A stretch of 11,491 bases of DNA, from assembly GCA_900546785.1 (NCBI GenBank), contig URED01000051.1:1-11491 (forward strand). Direction: 5' to 3'. The notes under the pieces were generated by a model, which worked only from the letters and a program-made list of their open reading frames with translations, was not told where the DNA came from and made no database searches. This document shows, piece by piece, positions 7,029 to 11,491 of the stretch; position 1 is the first letter of the stretch; the number at the start of each line of letters is the position of its first letter. Origin of the DNA: an uncultured Oscillospiraceae bacterium. Lineage in GTDB: Bacteria; Bacillota; Clostridia; Oscillospirales; Acutalibacteraceae. Position numbers and translations under genes: made by a program.

Positions 7029-7468
7029 AAATTAATATTAGAAAATTCACAGCAGACGACGCAGCTCTGCTTAAAAAATATCAATTTCATCAAATGAACA
7101 TAAACGATATTGAAAATATGATTTCATTATGGAATAAAAACAAATATGACGGACGGTATTGTGAAGTCTTTGCCGCAGAGTATGACGGCAAGCCCGCGGG
7201 CTGGTTTTCAATGACAGAGCTGCCAAACGGCAGGATCAGCATAGGCCCTACCGTATTTGAACCGTACAGGCAAAAGGGGATCGCCTATCAGGCAATGTTC
7301 ATTCTGCTGAACAAAGCAAAGGAAAACGGATATACCGTTGCAGAGGCGCAAATCAGATTAAACAACCTTGCCAGCATAAAGCTTCACGAAAAGCTTGGGT
7401 ATGTAAAAGCAAATCAAATTATAAACAGAAACGGGAACGAAGTATTTGTATATACAAAGGATTTATAA
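7025..7468 (+). CDS. GNAT-family N-acetyltransferase
   Basis: A 147-residue protein with the GNAT fold. It opens MKINIRKFTADD (1-12) and has a central strand pair EVFAAEYDGKPAGWFSM (47-63). The acetyl-CoA loop is R-Q-x-G-x-A (82-87, preceded by FEPY), and the C-terminal part has NNLASIKLHEKLGYVK (113-128), the usual N-x-x-S/A and E-K-x-G-F/Y signature. It probably transfers an acetyl group to an amine on a small molecule or protein; the acceptor is unknown. The ATG overlaps the kinase stop (7025-7028) and lacks a strong ribosome site, so translation is likely coupled to the upstream gene. The fourth-frame overlap with the next gene (TAATG) continues the tight operon. Confidence 0.87.
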   Translation: MKINIRKFTADDAALLKKYQFHQMNINDIENMISLWNKNKYDGRYCEVFAAEYDGKPAGWFSMTELPNGRISIGPTVFEPYRQKGIAYQAMFILLNKAKENGYTVAEAQIRLNNLASIKLHEKLGYVKANQIINRNGNEVFVYTKDL

Positions 7469-8109
7469 TGGATTTTGAGAATTCGAAATGGCTGTTTTTT
7501 GATCTCGGCTATACGCTGATAGACGAACACGCGGCGCACGAAAAGAGGATAAACGACTGCATAGAATACCAACGCAAACGTTACGGCAGAATATTCACAT
7601 ATGAGCAGATCTATAAAGAAATGTGCCGGGCGTCCGCCGACTACCGCCAGCAGTTTTACGGCGCTATGGAAGCGCTTGGAATAGAGGAAAAAACACCGTA
7701 CCCAAAAGCGCTTGAAAAACCGTTTGAAGACGCCGAAGCGGTGCTGGAAACGCTGTCTGCAAAATATTCCGTCGGCATCATTGCAAATCAGTCGGCAGGG
7801 GCAGAGGAAAGGCTGAAGAAATACGGCCTGAGCCAATATATCAGCCTTTGTATTTCCTCGGCGGAAGCGGGATATGCAAAGCCGGACAGCAGAATCTTTA
7901 CACTTGCGCTGAACAAGGCAAAATGCCGCGCGCAAAACGCCGTTATGATCGGCGACAGGCTTGACAACGATATATTCCCCGCTAAAAAGCTTGGGATGAG
8001 GACCGTGCATATCAAACAGGGCTTCGGCGCATACCAAACGCCAAGATCGGAAGGATATAAGGCGGATATTACGGTAAACAATTTAACTGAATTATTAAAA
8101 TATTTATGA
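7468..8109 (+). CDS. HAD-superfamily protein with altered catalytic motifs
   Basis: A 213-residue HAD-like protein. Motif I is FFDLGYTL (10-17): the nucleophile Asp12 is present, but the general-acid position two residues later is Gly14 instead of Asp. A helical cap spans about 18-85. Motif II reads VGIIANQSAG (102-111), with Ala106 where a Thr or Ser is usual. Motif III Lys138 (AKPDSRIF) and motif IV MIGDRLDND (160-168) are intact. Phosphatases of this superfamily normally need the second Asp; some family branches lack it, so the protein may act on a different substrate, slowly, or not as a phosphatase. The ATG shares a base with the GNAT stop, and AAAGG (7456-7460) lies seven bases upstream. 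It is the third gene of the operon. Confidence 0.86.
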   Translation: MDFENSKWLFFDLGYTLIDEHAAHEKRINDCIEYQRKRYGRIFTYEQIYKEMCRASADYRQQFYGAMEALGIEEKTPYPKALEKPFEDAEAVLETLSAKYSVGIIANQSAGAEERLKKYGLSQYISLCISSAEAGYAKPDSRIFTLALNKAKCRAQNAVMIGDRLDNDIFPAKKLGMRTVHIKQGFGAYQTPRSEGYKADITVNNLTELLKYL

Positions 8110-8117
8110 GGTAGATT

Positions 8118-8537
8118 ATGACCGAAAGAGAAACAATCATCAGACGATGGTTTGATATGTGGCTTGGGCAGGACTGCTCCGGCATTGAGGAAATTTTCAC
8201 TGAAGATGTGACCTACATCGAAAGCTGGGGTCCGAAATATGAAAGCCTAAATGCTGTCTGCCACTGGTTTAAAGAGTGGAACACACGCGGCAGAGTCCTG
8301 AAATGGGAGATAAAACAATTCTTTCACAAAGACTGCCAAACTGTTGTGGAGTGGTATTTTAAGAACACGATGAAGAACGGAACTACCGAAGAATTTGACG
8401 GCATGTCACTGATAATATGGTCCGACAACAACAAGATATGCTTTTTAAAGGAATACGGCTGCAACATAAAAAACTATGATCCGTATAAAAACGGCGAAAT
8501 CCCGCAGTTCAGAGATGAAAATGCAATGTGGTTTTAA
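8118..8537 (+). CDS. NTF2-like / SnoaL-like domain protein
   Basis: A 139-residue protein matching the NTF2-like cone fold. An N-terminal helix pair (ETIIRRWFDMW, 5-15; SGIEEIFTED, 21-30) is followed by VTYIESWGPKYES (31-43) and HWFKEWN (49-55). A long sheet follows (TVVEWYFKNTM 75-85; FDGMSLIIWSDNNKICFLKEYGC 93-115), ending in an aromatic tail. This layout is typical of SnoaL-like and ketosteroid isomerase-like proteins, whose members include isomerases, hydrolases and ligand-binding proteins. No specific catalytic set can be assigned. The ATG follows GAGGT (8108-8112), which overlaps the HAD stop; it is the last gene before the terminator. Confidence 0.8.
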   Translation: MTERETIIRRWFDMWLGQDCSGIEEIFTEDVTYIESWGPKYESLNAVCHWFKEWNTRGRVLKWEIKQFFHKDCQTVVEWYFKNTMKNGTTEEFDGMSLIIWSDNNKICFLKEYGCNIKNYDPYKNGEIPQFRDENAMWF

Positions 8538-8546
8538 AATCCAGAC

Positions 8547-8581
8547 AAAATAAAAGGCGGAGTGCTCCGCCTTTTTATTTT
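8547..8581. terminator. Bidirectional intrinsic terminator
   Basis: A GGCGGA/TCCGCC core (8556-8561 with 8566-8571) around GTGC, flanked by A-rich (8547-8555) and T-rich (8572-8581) arms that pair with one extra T. It has U tracts on both strands. It ends the plus-strand four-gene operon and the minus-strand kinase gene whose stop is at 8587. Confidence 0.9.
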
Positions 8582-8586
8582 GCCTG

Positions 8587-9090
8587 TTAAAGCGTTTCAA
8601 GGAAAGCGTTTAATTCCTTTCTTGATTTAAACAGATAGGTCTTATTCGGATATTTTGCTTTGATAGAAGCAAATTTTGTTTTGCGCGCTTTTGAATACTG
8701 CTTATAAACAAGCCAAAGGAAAAATTCGGGATCTATCTTTTCATTACAGCCCTGTGTAATACTTTCTCTTGACCTGCCCTTATATTCATGATTGCGCCGG
8801 AATGCCTGCTTCATGCAAACAAAGCGGTTAAAACAGAGAATGATGATCATATCTGCCTGACTGAGGCGTTCGGGCTGATAAAACTCACTGTAATTCCCGT
8901 CTATTACCCAGCTTTCATTTTGCATAAAACGCGCAACGATTTCTTTGCCCTCTTCCCTATCTCGCAGCTGCCAATTTTCTTTGAAATTGACCGTATCAAG
9001 ATACAAAAGAGGAATGCCGTAATGCACGGCAAGCTGCTTTGCCAGAGTGGATTTTCCGCTACCGCTGTAGCCCATAACTGCTATCTTCAT
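8587..9090 (-). CDS. FlaR-type P-loop kinase-like protein (topology modulation family)
   Basis: A 167-residue adenylate-kinase-like protein. Walker A is GYSGSGKST (7-15), followed by LLYLDTVNFKENW (28-40) and ESWVIDGNYSEF (59-70). A second strand is ADMIIILCFNR (79-89), with an Arg-rich lid-like helix (QAFRRNHEYKGRSRES, 95-110). This order (P-loop, LDT, W-VIDGNYS, hydrophobic strand) is that of the family long annotated as 'DNA topology modulation protein FlaR', though the sequence reads as a nucleotide or small-molecule kinase. The ATG at 9088-9090 has AAAGGA (9097-9102) six bases upstream, and its own promoter lies just beyond. It is the second P-loop kinase-like gene in the window and ends at the shared terminator. 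Confidence 0.85.
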   Translation of the reverse strand: MKIAVMGYSGSGKSTLAKQLAVHYGIPLLYLDTVNFKENWQLRDREEGKEIVARFMQNESWVIDGNYSEFYQPERLSQADMIIILCFNRFVCMKQAFRRNHEYKGRSRESITQGCNEKIDPEFFLWLVYKQYSKARKTKFASIKAKYPNKTYLFKSRKELNAFLETL

Positions 9091-9121
9091 AGAATATCCT
9101 TTCTGACTGAGACACAGATTT

Positions 9122-9150
9122 ACTATATCAAAACCTTATAAAAATGTCAA
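9122..9150 (-). promoter_or_regulatory. Promoter of the FlaR-type kinase gene
   Basis: On the minus strand a perfect TTGACA (9145-9150), a 17-base spacer and TATAGT (9122-9127) preceded by TGA, which makes an extended -10. It allows expression independent of the upstream acetyltransferase, although no terminator separates the two genes. Confidence 0.8.
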
Positions 9151-9218
9151 CAGCAGTGCATAAAGAAAATTACGTAAAAGAACACCCACGAAACGTAGAA
9201 TTTGAAAAACAGAAGCAA

Positions 9219-9755
9219 TTAAAAGTCAAGCGTATAATATTTTGCTTTAAAAACGGCACTGCCGTCTGTTTTGGAGTATTCGCCCATATGGTGAAATTTA
9301 AGCCCGCATTTTTCCATTACCCTGCCGGAGGCGGGATTGCCCACAGCGTGATCCGAACAGATCTTATTGACTCCAAGTTCGTGGTGCGCAAATTGGATAA
9401 CGGCTTTCATAGCCTCTGTTGTATAGCCTTTATTCCAGCAGTCATAACGAATATTGTATCCTATGCCCCAATAGCCCGGCATATCCACATTCGGCCCTAT
9501 TGAACCGCTGCCGATGAGTTTGCCGTTATCCTTGCGTACAAAGCCCCAATTCCATTCCGTTTTATCCGTTTCAACCGAATTCAGCCATTCTATTGCTTGT
9601 TTAGTGGAAGTTAAAAGCGGATAAGACATAAATCTGTTCACTATGGGATCGCTACCCCATTCAAAAACGGCTTGTGCGTCTGCAACTGTCAGCGGGCGCA
9701 GGATCAGTCTTTCTGTTTTTAGGATCGGTTCTTTGGGAATGATGAGTTCATACAT
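9219..9755 (-). CDS. GNAT-family N-acetyltransferase (RimJ/RimL type)
   Basis: A 178-residue acetyltransferase of the RimJ/RimL-like branch. It opens with the diagnostic ILKTERLILRPLTVADAQAVFEW (11-33), contains WGFVRKDNGKLIGSGSIG (70-87) and has the acetyl-CoA loop CWNKGYTTEA (106-115). The C-terminal segment has NPASGRVMEKCGLKF (140-154), the usual N-x-x-S-x-x-x-x-E-K-x-G-F signature. RimJ/RimL relatives acetylate protein N-termini, and others modify antibiotics; the acceptor is unknown. The ATG at 9753-9755 is preferred to a GTG nine bases earlier, because GAGGTGA is correctly spaced from the ATG and overlaps the GTG. It follows the methyltransferase by 77 bases with no terminator between them, so the two are probably co-transcribed. 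Confidence 0.88.
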   Translation of the reverse strand: MYELIIPKEPILKTERLILRPLTVADAQAVFEWGSDPIVNRFMSYPLLTSTKQAIEWLNSVETDKTEWNWGFVRKDNGKLIGSGSIGPNVDMPGYWGIGYNIRYDCWNKGYTTEAMKAVIQFAHHELGVNKICSDHAVGNPASGRVMEKCGLKFHHMGEYSKTDGSAVFKAKYYTLDF

Positions 9756-9832
9756 TTTGATCACCTCTTAACAAATAAAAATTTCAATACATTTACCTTG
9801 GCAAAGTTACATTCATAATAATTTTCTCTCAT

Positions 9833-10606
9833 TCATTTTTTTCTGAAAATATCGAGCATGTGCATGGAAAGGCCGGTACAGTCGTCCCGCTCGCAGATCG
9901 CGTTCAGAAATTTCATGTACTCCGCGAATTCTCTTTTGTTGAGGCGATTCAGCTTGTTATCATAGAGATAGGAAAGCATATCCACGCCGACGAAATGCAG
10001 CCGCGTAACATTATAATCTTTCATAAGCGCATCGATCTCCGGCTTTTTGTAAAGGCAAAATACCTCGTTAGGGCTTGATGCGGCATGGTATTCTTCATCT
10101 ATTCCATATTTCTCAACATATTCAAGAATGCGCCTTTTATAGAACATTTTATACATAGTCGTATCGCTGTTACAATATGCGGCATAAATCACGCCGCCCG
10201 TTTTTGCAATGCGTATTGCCTCGCTCAGCGCGCGGTGCTTTTCTTCCGATTGAAACAGATGATACATAGGGCCGAGGAGCAATACAATATCGTATGCATT
10301 ACTTTCAAGGAAGGAAAGTTCAACCGCATTGCCTTGGTAGATTTTAATATTGTGGTGGGGTTTGATTTTCTTTTCAAATATTCCGATATTGTGTTCAACA
10401 AGCTCCACGGCTGTAACGGCATACCCTTTTTCAGCAAGCGCCACAGAATATCTGCCCGTACCTGCACCGATCTCGGCAATTTTAGCACCGGGAAAAAGAT
10501 ATTTTTCTATATATTTCATGGTTATCAAATATTCCGGCAGATGATTTTTTGAGGTAAGCCGCTTATCCTCATCATATTTTGAATAAAATTCTTCTATAAT
10601 TCCCAT
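9833..10606 (-). CDS. Class I SAM-dependent methyltransferase under leader control
   Basis: A 257-residue methyltransferase. The SAM-binding motif I is AEIGAGTGRY (44-53), with the acidic post-I residue at AVELVEHN (66-73, Glu68). Motif II is in the strand AYDIVLLLGPMYHL (104-117), and RIAKTGGVIYAAYC (132-145) follows. The C-terminal third (about 150-257) should hold the substrate site and has no motif I can name, so small-molecule, protein or RNA substrates are all possible. The start is the ATG at 10604-10606, eight bases from GAGG; a GTG nine bases earlier overlaps that site. Immediately upstream lie a terminator and a leader ORF, implying expression only when the terminator is prevented. 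The acetyltransferase follows, so the two enzymes are likely induced together. An inducible-resistance role is inferred, not shown. Confidence 0.88.
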   Translation of the reverse strand: MGIIEEFYSKYDEDKRLTSKNHLPEYLITMKYIEKYLFPGAKIAEIGAGTGRYSVALAEKGYAVTAVELVEHNIGIFEKKIKPHHNIKIYQGNAVELSFLESNAYDIVLLLGPMYHLFQSEEKHRALSEAIRIAKTGGVIYAAYCNSDTTMYKMFYKRRILEYVEKYGIDEEYHAASSPNEVFCLYKKPEIDALMKDYNVTRLHFVGVDMLSYLYDNKLNRLNKREFAEYMKFLNAICERDDCTGLSMHMLDIFRKK

Positions 10607-10622
10607 TGCTATCACCTCTTAC

Positions 10623-10664
10623 AAAAAAAAGCACTGATAAACGAATGACCGTTCACCAGTGCTT
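10623..10664 (-). terminator. Attenuator terminator in the methyltransferase leader
   Basis: On the minus strand AAGCACTGGTGAACG (10664-10650) pairs with CGTTTATCAGTGCTT (10643-10629) as a continuous 15-bp stem with two G-U pairs and a 6-base loop (10644-10649), followed by TTTTTT (10628-10623). It lies directly before the methyltransferase ribosome site and after the leader ORF, so it must be read through for the downstream genes to be expressed. Confidence 0.88.
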
Positions 10665-10749
10665 AGATAATACCGCTTTGTAACAACTATGACACCCGAT
10701 GAACGCACGACAAATAAGCCCCTGCATATGGCACGGACTGCTGTGCGTT
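10650..10749 (-). promoter_or_regulatory. Antiterminator and anti-antiterminator segments
   Basis: Three RNA segments compete. Segment 1, AACGCAC (10749-10743), pairs perfectly with segment 2, GTGCGTT (10708-10702). Segment 2 extended, CGTTCATCGG (10705-10696), pairs over 10 bp (two G-U) with segment 3, CTGGTGAACG (10659-10650), the 5' arm of the terminator. Pairing 1:2 leaves the terminator free to form; pairing 2:3 disrupts it. Segment 1 lies in leader codons 10-12 and segment 2 in codons 23-27, so the position of a ribosome can choose the fold. Confidence 0.72.
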
Positions 10750-10776
10750 ATGGGAATTTACACTGAAAATAAACAT
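10687..10776 (-). CDS. 29-residue leader peptide upstream of the methyltransferase
   Basis: An ATG (10774-10776) follows AAAAGAGGTAATC at five bases from GAGGTAA, then 29 codons to a TAG at 10687-10689. The product begins MFIFSVNSHNAQQSVPY and ends CVHRVS; it has no signal peptide, charge pattern or run of one amino acid. The ribosome site closely resembles those of the methyltransferase and acetyltransferase downstream. Its coding sequence contains both segments that control the terminator, so the act of translation, not the peptide's later function, is probably what matters. Without a run of one amino acid, classical amino-acid attenuation is less likely than stalling by a ribosome-targeting drug or a nascent-chain signal. 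Confidence 0.72.
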   Translation of the reverse strand: MFIFSVNSHNAQQSVPYAGAYLSCVHRVS

Positions 10777-10796
10777 AGCGATTACCTCTTTTAACC

Positions 10797-10825
10797 AAAA
10801 TAACATACGCGACTTAAAAAGTCAA
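10797..10825 (-). promoter_or_regulatory. Promoter of the leader-methyltransferase-GNAT unit
   Basis: On the minus strand TTGACT (10820-10825), a 17-base spacer and TATTTT (10797-10802) preceded by TGT, which gives an extended -10. The expected start is close to 10790, placing the leader's ribosome site at the very 5' end of the transcript. The -35 abuts the U tract of the preceding gene's terminator. Confidence 0.75.
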
Positions 10826-10826
10826 G

Positions 10827-10851
10827 AAAAAAGCCGGCAAAATGCCGGCTT
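10827..10851 (-). terminator. Intrinsic terminator of the small ATPase gene
   Basis: A 9-bp perfect stem (10831-10839 with 10843-10851, core AGCCGGCA/TGCCGGCT) with a 3-base loop. On the minus strand it continues into TTTTTT (10832-10827). It starts 13 bases after the ATPase stop and insulates the attenuator promoter. Confidence 0.9.
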
Positions 10852-10863
10852 AAAATTTATATA

Positions 10864-11271
10864 TTATTCACTTACACTTTGATATGCAAGCTCAGGCGTT
10901 TTCACATCAGAGATTGAAAAGTGAAAATTGACACCGGTCGTTTTACTTGCGCGGGCGATGATCTGCAAGAATTCGTCAATCTCCGCCTGATCCGCCTCAA
11001 ACATATCCAGGGCGGAATCAACAAAAATGTCTGTCAGATCATAATCGCTTGCACAAAGCCCCATCAGAAAACCGCTGAGCGCAGAGATCCCGTCAATGTC
11101 ATAATCCTTTGCATTGATGAGGCGTATCGAGCGCGGGAGTTCCTTAAAAAGCTTATCCGTGCAGTCAACATATACAACGTTGCCTCCGCTTGTTTCTGCC
11201 GTGGACACCGCAGCTTCCGCCATAATTCTTGTTTTACCTATACCTTTGATTCCTGTTATGTATTCTACCAT
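10864..11271 (-). CDS. Small P-loop ATPase of unknown function
   Basis: A 135-residue protein. Walker A is GIKGIGKT (7-14), immediately after a short first strand VEYIT. A strand NVVYVDCTD (31-39) follows, and a second hydrophobic strand ending in acidic residue(s), LTDIFVDS (79-86, Asp85), is a likely Walker B. The rest (FLQIIARASKTTGVNFHFSISD, 101-122) continues an alternating helix-strand pattern, and the protein ends soon after. It is shorter than most P-loop ATPases and looks like a minimal RecA/AAA-like core. I do not recognise a characterised family. The ATG at 11269-11271 is preferred to a GTG at 11280 because AAGGGG sits eight bases ahead of it. An inverted repeat lies upstream and a terminator follows, so it is probably a single-gene unit. 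Confidence 0.75.
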   Translation of the reverse strand: MVEYITGIKGIGKTRIMAEAAVSTAETSGGNVVYVDCTDKLFKELPRSIRLINAKDYDIDGISALSGFLMGLCASDYDLTDIFVDSALDMFEADQAEIDEFLQIIARASKTTGVNFHFSISDVKTPELAYQSVSE

Positions 11272-11292
11272 AAACAGCACCCCTTAAAAATT

Positions 11293-11316
11293 ATATATCG
11301 GTTACTTCCGATATAT
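11293..11316. promoter_or_regulatory. Inverted repeat upstream of the small ATPase gene
   Basis: ATATATCGG (11293-11301) and CCGATATAT (11308-11316) form a perfect 9+6+9 inverted repeat. It lies between a candidate -10 and the ribosome site of the ATPase gene, over the expected transcription start. It could be an operator for a dimeric regulator or a 5'-UTR hairpin; there is no U tract after it, so it is not a terminator. Confidence 0.6.
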
Positions 11317-11318
11317 TC

Positions 11319-11347
11319 ATCATAAAGGATAATTTTGGATATGTATA
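11319..11347 (-). promoter_or_regulatory. Candidate promoter of the small ATPase gene
   Basis: On the minus strand TATACA (11342-11347), a 17-base spacer and TATGAT (11319-11324). The -35 is poor, which would fit a regulated promoter, and the inverted repeat begins two bases after the -10. Confidence 0.4.
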
Positions 11348-11435
11348 TAACAAAATGTAAATCTTAGGTAAACGATTTTTGAACATGAAAATATGACAAA
11401 TTCCGCATTTCAAAATACAAAGCCAAATAAAAAGC

Positions 11436-11469
11436 AAAAAAAGAACCTCACTCGAAATGAGTGAGGTTC
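11436..11469 (-). terminator. Intrinsic terminator of a gene beyond the right edge
   Basis: An 11-bp perfect stem (11443-11453 with 11459-11469) with a 5-base loop. On the minus strand it is followed by seven T (11442-11436). It points to a minus-strand gene ending near or beyond 11491; too little of it is present to identify. Between this terminator and 11348 I see only AT-rich spacer. Confidence 0.85.
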
Positions 11470-11491
11470 AAGGATGTCAGCATCGACCTAT

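Noticed and set aside
7414..8037. Long minus-strand open frame opposite the HAD-like gene
   Set aside because: The plus strand encodes a protein with HAD motifs III and IV; this antisense frame has a scrambled composition and no start signal.
9172..9198. TACGT/ACGTA inverted repeat after the RimJ/RimL-type gene as a terminator
   Set aside because: The stem is only five pairs with a long loop and no U tract, so transcripts probably continue into the FlaR-type gene.
9144..9503. Plus-strand open frame of 119 codons
   Set aside because: It is mostly antisense to the RimJ/RimL-type acetyltransferase and its start lies in the FlaR-type gene's promoter.
10085..10552. Plus-strand open frame opposite the methyltransferase
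   Set aside because: It is antisense to a gene with a clear SAM-binding motif, and has no ribosome site or recognisable motif.
11470..11491. Possible end of a coding gene at the right edge
   Set aside because: Only about 22 bases remain, and the frames give no informative residues; only its terminator can be supported.

Overview
This window looks like chromosomal DNA of a low-to-moderate-GC Firmicute, most likely a gut-type Clostridia (Oscillospirales/Ruminococcaceae-like). The reasons are strong AGGAGG-type ribosome binding sites, TTGACA/TATAAT-type promoters, hairpin terminators with U tracts, a YtrA-type GntR regulator fused in an operon to an ABC exporter, and a lipoprotein carrying InlB-type repeats. 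The taxon is an inference from style; no rRNA, tRNA, phage gene, IS element or CRISPR array is visible.

Layout, left to right. Bases 1-324 are an open frame entering from the left edge that may be the tail of a small membrane protein; it runs into a strong bidirectional terminator (282-322). On the minus strand follows a 635-residue BMP-family substrate-binding lipoprotein (356-2263) whose ligand-binding domain is interrupted by three InlB B-repeat-like modules. A divergent promoter region (2281-2474) then drives, on the plus strand, a GntR regulator, an ABC ATPase and an ABC-2 permease (2475-4308), with a palindromic operator across the promoter. A bidirectional terminator (4311-4343) separates this from a minus-strand pair: a MATE efflux pump and a YhhN/TMEM86-type membrane protein (6403 back to 4353).

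A second divergent promoter region (6428-6512) starts a plus-strand operon of four small soluble proteins with overlapping or abutting ends: a P-loop kinase-like protein, a GNAT acetyltransferase, a HAD-like protein with altered catalytic motifs, and an NTF2/SnoaL-like protein (6510-8537). Another bidirectional terminator (8547-8581) meets the minus-strand genes coming from the right: a FlaR-type P-loop kinase, a RimJ/RimL-type GNAT and a SAM methyltransferase (10606 back to 8587). The methyltransferase is preceded by an unlisted 29-codon leader ORF (10687-10776) and a terminator (10623-10664). The leader RNA can form mutually exclusive 1:2, 2:3 and 3:4 pairings, the layout of ribosome-mediated transcription attenuation. 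Further right lie a small P-loop ATPase gene (10864-11271) with its own terminator and an upstream inverted repeat, and at the edge a terminator (11436-11469) for a minus-strand gene outside the window.

The main themes are export and drug/toxic-compound handling (GntR-ABC, MATE, small transferases and kinases) and layered RNA/DNA regulation. The most noteworthy items are the attenuator in front of the methyltransferase-acetyltransferase pair and the repeat-interrupted BMP lipoprotein.
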